Of a stretch of 64,000 bases of DNA, positions 36,247 through 44,831 are shown piece by piece. The notes below the pieces were generated by a model that had not been told where the DNA came from, ran no database searches, and worked only from the letters and a program-made list of their open reading frames with translations. The stretch is taken from NCBI RefSeq assembly GCF_032999765.1, contig NZ_CP136051.1, positions 6,094,501-6,158,500 of the forward strand, written 5' to 3'. A program made the translations under genes and the position numbers. How positions within the stretch are numbered: the first letter of the stretch is position 1; every line of letters begins with the position of its first letter. The stretch is from Imperialibacter roseus. GTDB taxonomy: Bacteria > Bacteroidota > Bacteroidia > Cytophagales > Cyclobacteriaceae.

Positions 36247-36758
36247 CCAAAAGGATTGGCATTATAGGCCCCGAATCAACTGGCAAGTCAACTTTGAGCC
36301 TCCAGCTGGCAGCCCATTTTCAAACACAGTGGGTACCCGAGTTTGCCAGGCAATACCTTATAGACATTAATCGACCGTACGAGGAAAGTGATTTGTTGAC
36401 CATTGCAAAAGGTCAGAAAGCGAAAGAGGAGCAATTATTTCGAGGCGCCAACAACTTTTTGTTTTGCGACACCACACTTATCGTCGTTAAGGTGTGGAGT
36501 GAACACAGCTATGGCCGATGTGATCCCTGGATTGCAGAGCAGGTTGATCAAATGAAATATGATTATTTTTTCCTTACCGATATCGACATACCCTGGGTGG
36601 AGGATCCACTGAGGGAACATCCACACATGCGGGATTATTTTTTTGACATTTATAAAAGCTATCTCGAAAAGGAAGGCTTTCCCTACTCGTTAGTGAGTGG
36701 TAATGAGGAAGAAAGGCTCCAATTGGCCATTGCGAAAGTAGGCTCGTTGATTGTCTGA
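36243..36758 (+). CDS. NadR-like nucleoside kinase (P-loop ATPase)
   Basis: A 171-residue P-loop kinase like the C-terminal ribosylnicotinamide kinase domain of NadR. Walker A is GPESTGKST (residues 8-16), followed by EFARQYL and a Walker-B-like LFCDTTLIVVKVWSE, and YFFLTDIDIPWVEDPLREHP in the lid. It lacks the adenylyltransferase domain of full NadR. In this position it would trap the vitamin imported by the PnuC protein by phosphorylating it. The ATG overlaps the pnuC stop. A thiamine-directed role cannot be excluded given the downstream TPP-controlled genes. Confidence 0.85.
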   Translation: MTKRIGIIGPESTGKSTLSLQLAAHFQTQWVPEFARQYLIDINRPYEESDLLTIAKGQKAKEEQLFRGANNFLFCDTTLIVVKVWSEHSYGRCDPWIAEQVDQMKYDYFFLTDIDIPWVEDPLREHPHMRDYFFDIYKSYLEKEGFPYSLVSGNEEERLQLAIAKVGSLIV

Positions 36759-36793
36759 AATAGGTTTCATTTCAGGGCTGTCGGCTCCATCGA

Positions 36794-36826
36794 TTTGATT
36801 CCTATCTAAATTCTTCCTTACCTTAG
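36794..36826 (+). promoter_or_regulatory. Candidate promoter of the TPP-regulated genes
   Basis: TTTG at 36794-36797 and TACCTTAG at 36819-36826 (one mismatch to TAnnTTTG) are 21 bases apart. A start a few bases later would place the riboswitch at the very 5' end of the mRNA, as expected. Confidence 0.4.
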
Positions 36827-36839
36827 TAGCGTAATTTTA

Positions 36840-36973
36840 CCAGGGGTGCCCTATCTGCCAGTAGGCGGAATAAGTTCGGGCTGAGATTATACCCTTTGAA
36901 CCTGATCCGGGTAATGCCGGCGCAAGGGAAAGGAGGTGAAACGTTAAGGTGGCAGAAACCCCTTGATGCCACT
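36840..36973 (+). promoter_or_regulatory. TPP riboswitch (THI box) with downstream hairpin
   Basis: The aptamer spans about 36840-36931: CAGGGGTGCC, then CTGAGATTATACCC, TTTGAACCTGATCCGGGTA and ATGCCGGCGCAAGGGAA are the conserved thi-box blocks in the right order. It is followed by a 6-bp hairpin (GTGGCA at 36949-36954 with TGCCAC at 36967-36972) whose loop contains CCCC that could pair with the GGGG of the first aptamer stem; this is a plausible expression platform. With thiamine pyrophosphate bound, expression of the receptor gene should fall. Confidence 0.93.
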
Positions 36974-37000
36974 GATGTTTAACCGAAAAATTTAAGGTAC

Positions 37001-39472
37001 ATGTTTAACAAAAAAATGTTGGGCGTCAGCTTATGGCTGGCACTGACGGGTGTGTTCGCAGGAGCGAATGCCGATGCCCAGTCGCTTTCAGGCAAAGTGA
37101 CTGACGCAGAAACGAATGAGGCCCTACCGGGGGCTAATGTGGTCATTGTAGGGAGTGGAAAAGGAGTTTCCACCAATAATTTGGGTAACTACTACCTGAC
37201 AGGACTGCCGACAGGGCAGGTGACTATCAAAGTGTCTTTTGTAGGGTATGAAACGGTTGAGAAAGCAATTTCACTTGGTACAGATGAAGTCATGAACTTT
37301 AGTCTTTCCAAAGACCTGCTGCTCGATGAGGGCATCATTGTGTCCTCAACACGGGCCAATGAGAAAACGCCGATGACATTTTCCACTATTTCCAACAAGG
37401 AAATAAAGGCACAAAACCTTGGCCAGGACATGCCGATGTTGGTCAACTGGTCGCCATCGGTGGTGACAACTTCCGATGCAGGTGCTGGAGTTGGTTACAC
37501 CGGCATCCGGATCAGAGGAAGCGATGCTACCCGGATCAATGTGACCATTAACGGTGTTCCGCTCAATGATTCAGAGTCGCATGGCACTTTCTGGGTCAAT
37601 ACGCCTGACCTTGCCTCGTCTACCAACAATATTCAGATCCAGCGGGGTGTGGGTGCTTCGACCAATGGAGCGGGTGCGTTTGGTGCCACCATCAACCTCC
37701 AAACTTCCATGCCCTCCACCGAAGGTTTTGGAGAGATCAACAACTCTTTTGGCTCTTACGGAACAAGAAAACACAACATTGTGTACAACACCGGTCTCAT
37801 CAAGGACCACTGGTCGTTTGAAGGCAGGCTGTCAAAAATTGCTTCCGACGGTTATATCGACAGGGCGTCGTCAGATTTACAATCTTATTTCCTTTCCGGA
37901 GGCTATTACGGCAAGAAAACCATTGTGAAAGCGCTTGTGTTTGGAGGCAAAGAAGTTACCTACCAGTCGTGGTGGGGTACGCCTGAAGCGAGACTCAACA
38001 ACGACGAGGAGGGCATGCAGGAGGTGATCGCCAACAACGGGTATTCGCAGGCTCAGGCAGACAACTTGCTGAACTCAGGCCGCACTTTCAACTACTATCA
38101 GTACGACAACGAGGTTGATAACTACCAGCAAGACCACTACCAGCTTCACCTGACTCACCAGCTGAGCAAAGAGTGGTCGGTTAACGGTGCATTGCATTAC
38201 ACTTATGGACGTGGCTACTATGAGCAGTACCGGGAGGGCGACGACTTTTCTGACTACGGGCTCGACCCGATCGTGATAGAAAACACTACCGTTGAGACCA
38301 CAGATTTGATTCGCCGTCGCTGGCTTGACAATGATTTCTACGGGTTTACCTATAGCATCAACTACAGTGGCGAGAAGTGGCAGACAACGTTGGGCGGAGG
38401 CCTCAATGTGTACGATGGAGATCACTTTGGCGAGATCATCTGGGCCAGATATGCAAGCAATTCCGAAATCAGAGACAGGTATTACGAAAGCAATGCGCTG
38501 AAGAAGGACTTCAATAGCTACCTGAAAGCCAACTATCAACTTACCGACAGGCTGAATGCCTACGGCGATCTGCAAATCCGTACGATTGGCTACACTACCG
38601 AAGGGGTTGACAGCGACCAGGCCGCTATTGATGTGGACGAGAATTTCTTCTTTTTCAATCCAAAGGCAGGCCTTACTTATGCCCTTGAAGGGACTTCCCA
38701 GCTTTACGCTTCTTACAGCGTTGCCCACAGAGAGCCTATCCGAAGCGACTTCATTGATGCTCCAGCTGGAAAAGTGCCGGCACCCGAAACGCTGGGTAAC
38801 TGGGAAGCCGGATACAAAACGGCCGGTAAGCGCTACTCGGCTGGTGCCAACCTCTATCTGATGGACTACAAAGATCAGTTGGTATTGACTGGCGAGGTTA
38901 ACGACGTGGGCTCGTCCGTCCGTACTAATGTAGCCGACAGCTACCGGGCTGGGCTCGAACTACAGGGCTCCGTACAGCTAACCAACCAGCTAACCTGGAA
39001 CGCCAACCTGACTTTGAGCAGAAACAAAATCAAAGAGTTCACTGAAGTGCTTTACGACTACGGCACCAACTTTGACGAATACAACGAGATCAGAAATGTC
39101 TACAAAAACACTGACATCTCTTTCTCTCCCAATGTCGTTGCGGGGTCTCAGCTTTTCTACCGCCCGATTCCCGCCTTTGAAGCAGGGCTGCTTACCAAGT
39201 ATGTTGGCCGTCAATACATGGACAACACGCAGATGGAATCCCGCTCTATCGATCCCTACTTTGTCAATGATCTCCGGTTTACCTATGAGTGGAAACCAGC
39301 ATGGGTAGAAAGAATAGGCCTCAGCTTGTTGGTGAACAACGTATTCAGCACGCTGTACTCCTCTAATGGATATACCTTCGGATACTTCGGGGGCGCTTAT
39401 GAGGTGCGAGAAAACTACTATTATCCTCAGGCAACGAGGAACTTTCTGGCAGCTTTATCTGTGAGGTTTTAA
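37001..39472 (+). CDS. TonB-dependent outer-membrane receptor, TPP-riboswitch controlled
   Basis: An 823-residue outer-membrane receptor. After the signal peptide (cleavage near ADAQ, residue 27) comes a CarboxypepD_reg domain (residues ~28-115), a plug domain (about 120-235; IRIRGSDATRINVTINGVPLNDSESHGTFW) and a 22-strand barrel ending in the aromatic C-terminal residue (AALSVRF). It would import a bulky nutrient using the TonB-ExbBD system. Control by the TPP riboswitch upstream points to thiamine or a thiamine derivative as substrate. It overlaps the next gene by one base. Confidence 0.93.
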   Translation: MFNKKMLGVSLWLALTGVFAGANADAQSLSGKVTDAETNEALPGANVVIVGSGKGVSTNNLGNYYLTGLPTGQVTIKVSFVGYETVEKAISLGTDEVMNFSLSKDLLLDEGIIVSSTRANEKTPMTFSTISNKEIKAQNLGQDMPMLVNWSPSVVTTSDAGAGVGYTGIRIRGSDATRINVTINGVPLNDSESHGTFWVNTPDLASSTNNIQIQRGVGASTNGAGAFGATINLQTSMPSTEGFGEINNSFGSYGTRKHNIVYNTGLIKDHWSFEGRLSKIASDGYIDRASSDLQSYFLSGGYYGKKTIVKALVFGGKEVTYQSWWGTPEARLNNDEEGMQEVIANNGYSQAQADNLLNSGRTFNYYQYDNEVDNYQQDHYQLHLTHQLSKEWSVNGALHYTYGRGYYEQYREGDDFSDYGLDPIVIENTTVETTDLIRRRWLDNDFYGFTYSINYSGEKWQTTLGGGLNVYDGDHFGEIIWARYASNSEIRDRYYESNALKKDFNSYLKANYQLTDRLNAYGDLQIRTIGYTTEGVDSDQAAIDVDENFFFFNPKAGLTYALEGTSQLYASYSVAHREPIRSDFIDAPAGKVPAPETLGNWEAGYKTAGKRYSAGANLYLMDYKDQLVLTGEVNDVGSSVRTNVADSYRAGLELQGSVQLTNQLTWNANLTLSRNKIKEFTEVLYDYGTNFDEYNEIRNVYKNTDISFSPNVVAGSQLFYRPIPAFEAGLLTKYVGRQYMDNTQMESRSIDPYFVNDLRFTYEWKPAWVERIGLSLLVNNVFSTLYSSNGYTFGYFGGAYEVRENYYYPQATRNFLAALSVRF

Positions 39473-40539
39473 TGGAATTCATTCCGTTTGCTGAAGCCAA
39501 AAAACTTGATCACCATCAGGTGATTGGAGTAGACTGCTTCCTTCCTGGCAGGCTCAATTTGAGCCACTGGAGGGGAGCGGGCCCTCCTGCTGAACTTGCC
39601 GAGGACACCAGTGCTGCCATTGCCATCAACGCTTTGGTGAAGGGCGCTGTGCCGGAGGCGGCCAGGTTTGTCACGAATAACCACTTCGACGTAGACGGGT
39701 TTATTGGCATTTGGTCTCTGCTGAATCCAGAGCTGGCGCTAAAGCACCAGCATTTGTTGAAGGCAATGGCTTTGCTGGGAGATTTCAGGGAGCTCCCGGA
39801 AGACGCAGCGCTCGCTGACCAGGCGCTGAAACTTGTGGCGTGGCTGAATAGTGTAGAAAAGAAAAAGTTTTATGCCCCTTTCGGAAAAGCCTACCTGGAA
39901 GAAGAGGCCTGCGTAGAAAAGTACACCTTCTTTTTGCCAGCGTTTGAAAAGGCTTTGAATGACCCTGAGGTGTTTCGCAAAGATTGGGAAGAGGAATATC
40001 AACTGGCCAATCAACACTTATCGCTGTTGGCCAGCCAGGGCAGTGTGGAGTTCTATGAAGACATACGGCTTCTTGTGGTTCATGCTCCAATGCCTCTTCA
40101 TTATTATGCTCTTTTCGGGAAATCGGCGCAGACAGATATGGTGCTGACCATTTACCCGGGAAACCAGTTTGAGTTAGAGTATAAATACACGACATGGGTA
40201 GACGCCTACGGCCGAAACCCTTACCCGAGAATTAACTTTCAGCTGCTTATTGAGAAGCTAAATGGCCTGGAAACTACCGGTGAGAAGTGGACAGGTGCCG
40301 ATGTGACAGACACCGGGCCTATTCTTCGGCTTGGCCCTTCTATTAAAGACAAGGAAATACGTTTTGATCACCCTTTTAACAGGCGGTTCTACTCATCATC
40401 CATTGCTCCGGAGTTGCTGGAAAATACTGTCATTTCTTTTTACCGCAAGGCTTGTCAGTCGACAAAGCCAAAGGAAATATGGACCTGGGCGGAGATTCGA
40501 CAAGTGAACGACAACCTTATGAAAACGTGGAAGAAATAG
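39472..40539 (+). CDS. DUF6687-like protein in the thiamine cluster
   Basis: A 355-residue soluble protein with no signal peptide. The N-terminal part (VDCFLPGRLNLSHWRGAGPPAELAEDTSA and TNNHFDVDGFIGIWSLLNPE) matches what I recall of DUF6687, a family of unknown function. The HFDVDG motif resembles the acidic site of DHH-type phosphoesterases, but the full DHH signature is not present, so this is only suggestive. It overlaps the receptor gene by one base and precedes the pyrophosphokinase-like gene by 30 bases, so it is co-transcribed with both and should take part in thiamine use or uptake. Confidence 0.72.
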   Translation: MEFIPFAEAKKLDHHQVIGVDCFLPGRLNLSHWRGAGPPAELAEDTSAAIAINALVKGAVPEAARFVTNNHFDVDGFIGIWSLLNPELALKHQHLLKAMALLGDFRELPEDAALADQALKLVAWLNSVEKKKFYAPFGKAYLEEEACVEKYTFFLPAFEKALNDPEVFRKDWEEEYQLANQHLSLLASQGSVEFYEDIRLLVVHAPMPLHYYALFGKSAQTDMVLTIYPGNQFELEYKYTTWVDAYGRNPYPRINFQLLIEKLNGLETTGEKWTGADVTDTGPILRLGPSIKDKEIRFDHPFNRRFYSSSIAPELLENTVISFYRKACQSTKPKEIWTWAEIRQVNDNLMKTWKK

Positions 40540-40569
40540 TCATCTTCGTGTTTTTGTAAATCACTGCTA

Positions 40570-41193
40570 ATGTCTTCACACCATATCGTTCGAGATGAGC
40601 AGGAACCAGCTTTGCTGGCGCTGAATGCCGCATGGCTTCGCAACGAAACGCTGGCAAGCTTGCTGGAGTGGAGCCCGACGATTGTGGTGCCCGCCGGAGA
40701 GGTGGAGGTGTTAACCACCCTGGGAATCAAGCCCGATGTAGTGGTGGCGACCCATGAAGAAAAAATTCAACACGCCGCCGTCTGGGAAGCTTTCGCCCCC
40801 TTGACCATTTTGGAAAGAATAAGTGAACAGAATGATGTCATTGCTGCCCTTCATTACCTTTTGGCAAAGAGATACAAGGCGGTTAATATTTTTGCCTCTC
40901 CTTTTGATTTATCCCTTTCGGAGTTAGCACTCTTTTTCGCCAATATGGACATTGTTTTCTATTGTGAAACGAGCCGTTGGCTGTGGATCCGACAAGGGAA
41001 ATACAGCAAATGGCAGCCAGCAGGCACCCAGCTCAGCGTAAAGTCGCTGGATGAGCCACAGGAGTTTATGTGGAGCGGGTTTACTGCAAAGCCATCCAAG
41101 CAACTTTTGGACAAGGCGACTCTTTCCGTTGAGAAGGATAGCTTGGTTTATATTCAATCCGGGCAGGCTTTTCTTCTTGAGGAACAGCTTTAG
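40570..41193 (+). CDS. Divergent thiamine pyrophosphokinase-like protein
   Basis: A 207-residue protein whose layout recalls thiamine pyrophosphokinase: an N-terminal Rossmann-type part with LGIKPDVVVATHEEK where active enzymes have PDVVIGD-DSI, a later SEQNDVIAALHYLL like QDxNDFxKAL, and a C-terminal beta domain. The Asp residues normally at the catalytic DSDS site are changed to THEEK, so activity is doubtful or depends on other residues. Position in a TPP-controlled operon supports a thiamine role. The 3' end overlaps the convergent prmC gene by 4 bases. Confidence 0.7.
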   Translation: MSSHHIVRDEQEPALLALNAAWLRNETLASLLEWSPTIVVPAGEVEVLTTLGIKPDVVVATHEEKIQHAAVWEAFAPLTILERISEQNDVIAALHYLLAKRYKAVNIFASPFDLSLSELALFFANMDIVFYCETSRWLWIRQGKYSKWQPAGTQLSVKSLDEPQEFMWSGFTAKPSKQLLDKATLSVEKDSLVYIQSGQAFLLEEQL

Positions 41194-42056
41194 CCGACCT
41201 GCCCTCTGACCATCCGGTCTTTGCCATTGATGTCCTGCCGCAGTTCGATTTGAGAGTAACCCAATGAATCGAGCAAATCTTTTATTTCCGGGCCAAAAGC
41301 TTCGTTGATCTCGAAGTAGAGCCAGCCTTCCTTTTTCAAGCCTGTTTTGGCCAGCGTTGCAATTCTTTTGTAAAAAATAAGCGGATCATTGTCGCCGACA
41401 AACAGGGCCAGGCTGGGATCAAATGCCAAAACGTTTTTGCTCATTAAAGGCTTTTCGGAAACTCTGACATAAGGAGGGTTACTAACTATGATATCAAAAG
41501 CCCCTTTATCGATCGTTGCCTCCAGAATATTGACTTGTTTAAAATGTACCTCAGCTCCCAGCCGACCCGCATTCTTTCTGGCAACTGCCAAGGCTGGTTC
41601 GGAAACATCCCAGCCCTCACATTGAAAGGTTGGCATTTCCAGCTTAATGCTGATGGGGATGCAGCCACTGCCTGTACCTATGTCCAGGAGGCTGATCTTG
41701 GTTGGCTTCTTTTGAGAATTGATAATCCAGTGAACCAACTCTTCTGTTTCGGGTCGGGGAATCAGCACATCTTTGTTCACAAAGAATTTTCTACCGTAGA
41801 ACCATCCGTAGCCCACCACATGTTGTACTGGCTCTTCATTTTTGAGCCTTTTAACTGCTTCGTCAAGCGTAGCCCTATCATCCTCGGATAGCTCCAGTTG
41901 TTTTTTTGCCAGCCTGTCGCCGGCAGTTATTCCCAGCACTCCCTCCAGCAAGTAGCCGGTGATGCTTTGTGCTTCATTGGCGCCACAAATCAGGATCAGT
42001 TGATTGGCCACTTCGGTGAATAGTTTGTCGGCAGAAGTAATAGCGGGGATAGGCAA
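41190..42056 (-). CDS. prmC: Peptide chain release factor N5-glutamine methyltransferase
   Basis: Methylates the GGQ glutamine of release factors. The 288-residue product has the N-terminal helical domain and a Rossmann methyltransferase with LDIGTGSGCIPI (AdoMet loop) and the NPPYV catalytic tetrapeptide near residue 190. The start appears to be a TTG at 42056 because no suitable ATG exists nearby. It is divergent from ribD, and a TAAATTTG -7-like element for it overlaps the ribD start codon. It is convergent with, and overlaps by 4 bases, the pyrophosphokinase-like gene. Confidence 0.94.
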   Translation of the reverse strand: MPIPAITSADKLFTEVANQLILICGANEAQSITGYLLEGVLGITAGDRLAKKQLELSEDDRATLDEAVKRLKNEEPVQHVVGYGWFYGRKFFVNKDVLIPRPETEELVHWIINSQKKPTKISLLDIGTGSGCIPISIKLEMPTFQCEGWDVSEPALAVARKNAGRLGAEVHFKQVNILEATIDKGAFDIIVSNPPYVRVSEKPLMSKNVLAFDPSLALFVGDNDPLIFYKRIATLAKTGLKKEGWLYFEINEAFGPEIKDLLDSLGYSQIELRQDINGKDRMVRGQVG

Positions 42057-42087
42057 GGCAATAATTTTTTTGTCTCACAATTTATGT

Positions 42088-42095
42088 CAAATTTA
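42088..42095 (-). promoter_or_regulatory. Candidate -7 promoter element for prmC
   Basis: The minus strand reads TAAATTTG, matching TAnnTTTG, about 32 bases before the prmC start; it overlaps the ribD ATG on the other strand. The -33 element is weak, so the call is tentative. Confidence 0.3.
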
Positions 42096-43141
42096 TGAGG
42101 CAAATAGCAATTGATTTGGAACAACACCAGGTATTCATGCGGCGGGCCATTGAACTGGCGCAGTTAGGTTTGGGTAGTGTGAGCCCTAATCCACTGGTTG
42201 GCTGTGTAATAGTGAAAGACGGCCTGGTCATTGGGGAAGGCTGGCATCGCAAATATGGAGAGGGCCATGCCGAAGTAAACGCTGTGAATGCCGTAAAACA
42301 TCCTGAGCAGCTTAAAGGCGCTACTGTGTATGTCACGCTTGAGCCTTGCTCTCACTTTGGCAAAACACCACCATGTGCCGATCTTTTGATAGAAAAAAAT
42401 GTGGCAGAGGTGATAGTGGCTGTTGAAGACCCCAATCCGCAAGTCGCTGGGCAGGGTATCGCCAGACTGAAACAGGCCGGTATCCATGTGCAGGTGGGAT
42501 TGCTGGCTGAGGAGGCCGAATGGATGAACAGGCGGTTTTTAACGGCCATGAAAGACCACAGGCCTTACATCATCCTGAAATGGGCGCAAACCATGGATGG
42601 TTTTGTTGCTCGGGAAAACCATGACTCGAAGTGGATCAGCAACGCCTATTCAAGAAAGCTGGTGCACAAGTGGCGGACGGAAGAGGATGCTATTTTGGTC
42701 GGCAGCAATACCGTAGTTTACGACAATCCACAATTGACCGCCAGGGACTGGCCAGGCAAAAACCCTGTGCGGGTAGTGCTGGATCCGGGTGACGAGTTGG
42801 ATGGTAACTACCATGTGCTTGATGGCTCCGTTTCGACGATCATCTATACAACCATACGAGAGTCGCTGGAGGCTAACCTTGAGCTTGTAAAGGTCGACGC
42901 ACATCACTACTTGTCGGAGGTGCTGGCTGATTTGCATAGGAAAAATATCCGATCGGTGATTATAGAGGGTGGAGCCAAAACGCTGGAATCGTTTATAGAA
43001 ATGAACCTTTGGGACGAGGCCAGGGTTTTTTATGCGCCCACGACATTTACCACGGGCATAAAGGCTCCGGTTTGCGGAGGCACTATTTTAAGTAAGGAAG
43101 ATATTTTGGGTGATACATTGATTATTTACACAAGAGACTAA
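42095..43141 (+). CDS. ribD: Bifunctional riboflavin biosynthesis protein RibD
   Basis: Deaminates and then reduces the pyrimidine intermediate of riboflavin synthesis. The N-terminal cytidine-deaminase-like domain has the zinc site HAE at residues 58-60 with Cys85 and Cys94 (TLEPCSHFGKTPPC); the C-terminal reductase domain (from about residue 155) has KWAQTMDGFVA and the NADPH-binding IEGGAKTLESF. The 348-residue length is normal. No other rib genes are in the window. It overlaps the next gene by one base. Confidence 0.96.
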   Translation: MRQIAIDLEQHQVFMRRAIELAQLGLGSVSPNPLVGCVIVKDGLVIGEGWHRKYGEGHAEVNAVNAVKHPEQLKGATVYVTLEPCSHFGKTPPCADLLIEKNVAEVIVAVEDPNPQVAGQGIARLKQAGIHVQVGLLAEEAEWMNRRFLTAMKDHRPYIILKWAQTMDGFVARENHDSKWISNAYSRKLVHKWRTEEDAILVGSNTVVYDNPQLTARDWPGKNPVRVVLDPGDELDGNYHVLDGSVSTIIYTTIRESLEANLELVKVDAHHYLSEVLADLHRKNIRSVIIEGGAKTLESFIEMNLWDEARVFYAPTTFTTGIKAPVCGGTILSKEDILGDTLIIYTRD

Positions 43142-43623
43142 TGGCTGAAACTCTTTTTATTCCGCAGGAAGCGACTAAGCAAGACAAATACGAATCGCTT
43201 GTGCCTCAGGTTGAAGCGTTGATTGCCGGCGAGCCAGATCTTACGGCCAACCTGGCCAATATTGCTGCGGCTCTGAAATACGGAATGGGCTTTTTTTGGG
43301 TTGGTTTTTATATGGTCAAAGAAGACCAGCTGGTGCTTGGGCCGTTTCAGGGGCCAATCGCTTGTACCAGAATCAACCTGGGTAAAGGCGTTTGTGGCTC
43401 TTCATGGAAGGAGGCCAGAACCTTTATTGTGCCGGATGTTGATCAGTTTCCCGGTCACATAGCTTGCAGCGGCGATTCAAAATCGGAAATAGTGCTGCCA
43501 ATCATTCGAGACGGAAAAGTGCTTGGCGTTCTTGATGTGGACAGCGACAGACTCAATGAGTTTGACGAGGTAGACCAGCGCTACCTCGAGCAAATCATTG
43601 ATATGCTTCAAATCACTTCTTAA
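43141..43623 (+). CDS. msrC: Free methionine-R-sulfoxide reductase (GAF domain)
   Basis: A 160-residue single GAF-domain enzyme that repairs free methionine-(R)-sulfoxide. The three catalytic cysteines are at residues 75, 85 and 109, spaced 10 and 24 apart as in E. coli and yeast enzymes (IACTRI, GVCGSSW, HIACSGDSKSEIV). It is translationally coupled to ribD by a one-base overlap. The 3' end overlaps the convergent RDD-protein gene by 11 bases. Confidence 0.92.
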   Translation: MAETLFIPQEATKQDKYESLVPQVEALIAGEPDLTANLANIAAALKYGMGFFWVGFYMVKEDQLVLGPFQGPIACTRINLGKGVCGSSWKEARTFIVPDVDQFPGHIACSGDSKSEIVLPIIRDGKVLGVLDVDSDRLNEFDEVDQRYLEQIIDMLQITS

Positions 43624-44095
43624 CTACCAACGTGCTGGCAATCATATCATGAAGGCCTTGCTTCTTTTCTGTGAAGCCCGCCATGATATAACCAATGCCG
43701 AGGATCATCGAAGAAACAATCTTACCCAGGTTTCGGAGCAGGGCTTTTCCAAAATCGAGTTTGTTGCCTTCCATGTCGGTTACTTTTAGGCCAAGAGCTA
43801 TTTTGCCCACGGTTGCCTGGTACTTACTTGACTCCATAAAAGAGTAATAGAGCACCTGAATGGTGAGAGTAATTAAGAAGGTAACGCTGGCAATGCTAGC
43901 GAGAGCGGCAAAAAGCCCTATCGCTTCTTCAGTGCTCATGGAATCGTCAAACAAGCCGGGTGTGGTGGCAAAGCCAAAACCCAGAGCGGCAAAAATTGGC
44001 AACAGAACAAAAGATTGGACTGTATAGACTATGATATAGTCAATAATGTAGGCCACAAAGCGTAGCCAAAATCCAGCATAATTAGTAGATGACAT
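43613..44095 (-). CDS. RDD-family membrane protein
   Basis: A 160-residue inner-membrane protein with three helices (about residues 12-35, 62-85 and 125-145). The family motif is seen at AGFWLRFVAYIIDYIIVY (Arg-Asp pair in the first helix) and the later TVGKIALGLKVTDMEG. RDD proteins are of unknown function, some acting as ion transporters. It lies on the same strand as psd and glutamate dehydrogenase, about 75 bases after psd. The 3' end overlaps the msrC gene by 11 bases. Confidence 0.85.
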   Translation of the reverse strand: MSSTNYAGFWLRFVAYIIDYIIVYTVQSFVLLPIFAALGFGFATTPGLFDDSMSTEEAIGLFAALASIASVTFLITLTIQVLYYSFMESSKYQATVGKIALGLKVTDMEGNKLDFGKALLRNLGKIVSSMILGIGYIMAGFTEKKQGLHDMIASTLVVKK

Positions 44096-44170
44096 AGTAT
44101 GTAAGGGTTGGTTTTTATGAAAAGATATAAATTTCTTTTCACTAAACCAGCGATCTGGAAGCGATATGCT

Positions 44171-44827
44171 TTAGGCCAGCCTGGCAATCACCGTTTTGCC
44201 GCCTGTAGTTTTGTCGTTGATGTTGACTTCAATTTTGGCGTCAAGAGGTAAAAACACATCGACTCTGGAGCCGAACTTAATGAATCCGAACTCCTCACCC
44301 TGGGTCAGTTGGTCGCCCTCTTTCACATACCACTTGATGCGGCGGGCAACTGCTCCGGCTATCTGGCGGAAGAGCACTTTCACACCCTTGTCGTTTTCCA
44401 TGACCACAGTCGTTCTTTCATTCTCGATGCTCGACTTCGGGTGCCAGGCAACAAGGTATTTTCCTGGGTGGTATTTAAAAAAGCTTACTTTTCCTTTGAT
44501 TGGAGCCCTGTTGACATGTACGTTAAGAGGCGACATAAAAATTGAAATCTGTATGCGTTCGTCTTTCAGGCATTCGTCTTCGGTGGTTTTTTCAATCACC
44601 ACCACTTTCCCTTCGGCGGGTGCGTAAACAGCTTTAGGGTCTTCGGGAGTCACGCATGTTGGAAGCCTGAAAAACTGAAGAACAAGAAGGTAGATCACAA
44701 TGCTGGCAGCAAGCACCAGGGTATGAATAAGCGACATTGCCACATAGTTGAAAACTACGTAGTTCAAGCCGATGAAAATAATCGCCATCACCAGCAATAA
44801 TGTTCTACCTTCTTTGTGTATGGTCAT
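44171..44827 (-). CDS. psd: Phosphatidylserine decarboxylase (short proenzyme type)
   Basis: Makes phosphatidylethanolamine from phosphatidylserine. The 218-residue proenzyme has two N-terminal membrane helices and ends with the self-cleavage site FGSRVDVF, where the Ser becomes the pyruvoyl group (about residue 186), giving a short alpha chain. It belongs to the compact class found in Bacteroidota and archaea. It follows the dehydrogenase gene by 4 bases on the same strand. Together with cdsA 1.4 kb away it covers part of the phosphatidylethanolamine route; pssA is not in the window. Confidence 0.92.
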   Translation of the reverse strand: MTIHKEGRTLLLVMAIIFIGLNYVVFNYVAMSLIHTLVLAASIVIYLLVLQFFRLPTCVTPEDPKAVYAPAEGKVVVIEKTTEDECLKDERIQISIFMSPLNVHVNRAPIKGKVSFFKYHPGKYLVAWHPKSSIENERTTVVMENDKGVKVLFRQIAGAVARRIKWYVKEGDQLTQGEEFGFIKFGSRVDVFLPLDAKIEVNINDKTTGGKTVIARLA

Positions 44828-44831
44828 CTTT

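Noticed and set aside
36931-36936. AGGAGG, a Shine-Dalgarno-like sequence in the riboswitch leader
   Set aside because: It is about 65 bases before the receptor ATG with no nearby start codon; more likely part of the riboswitch platform.
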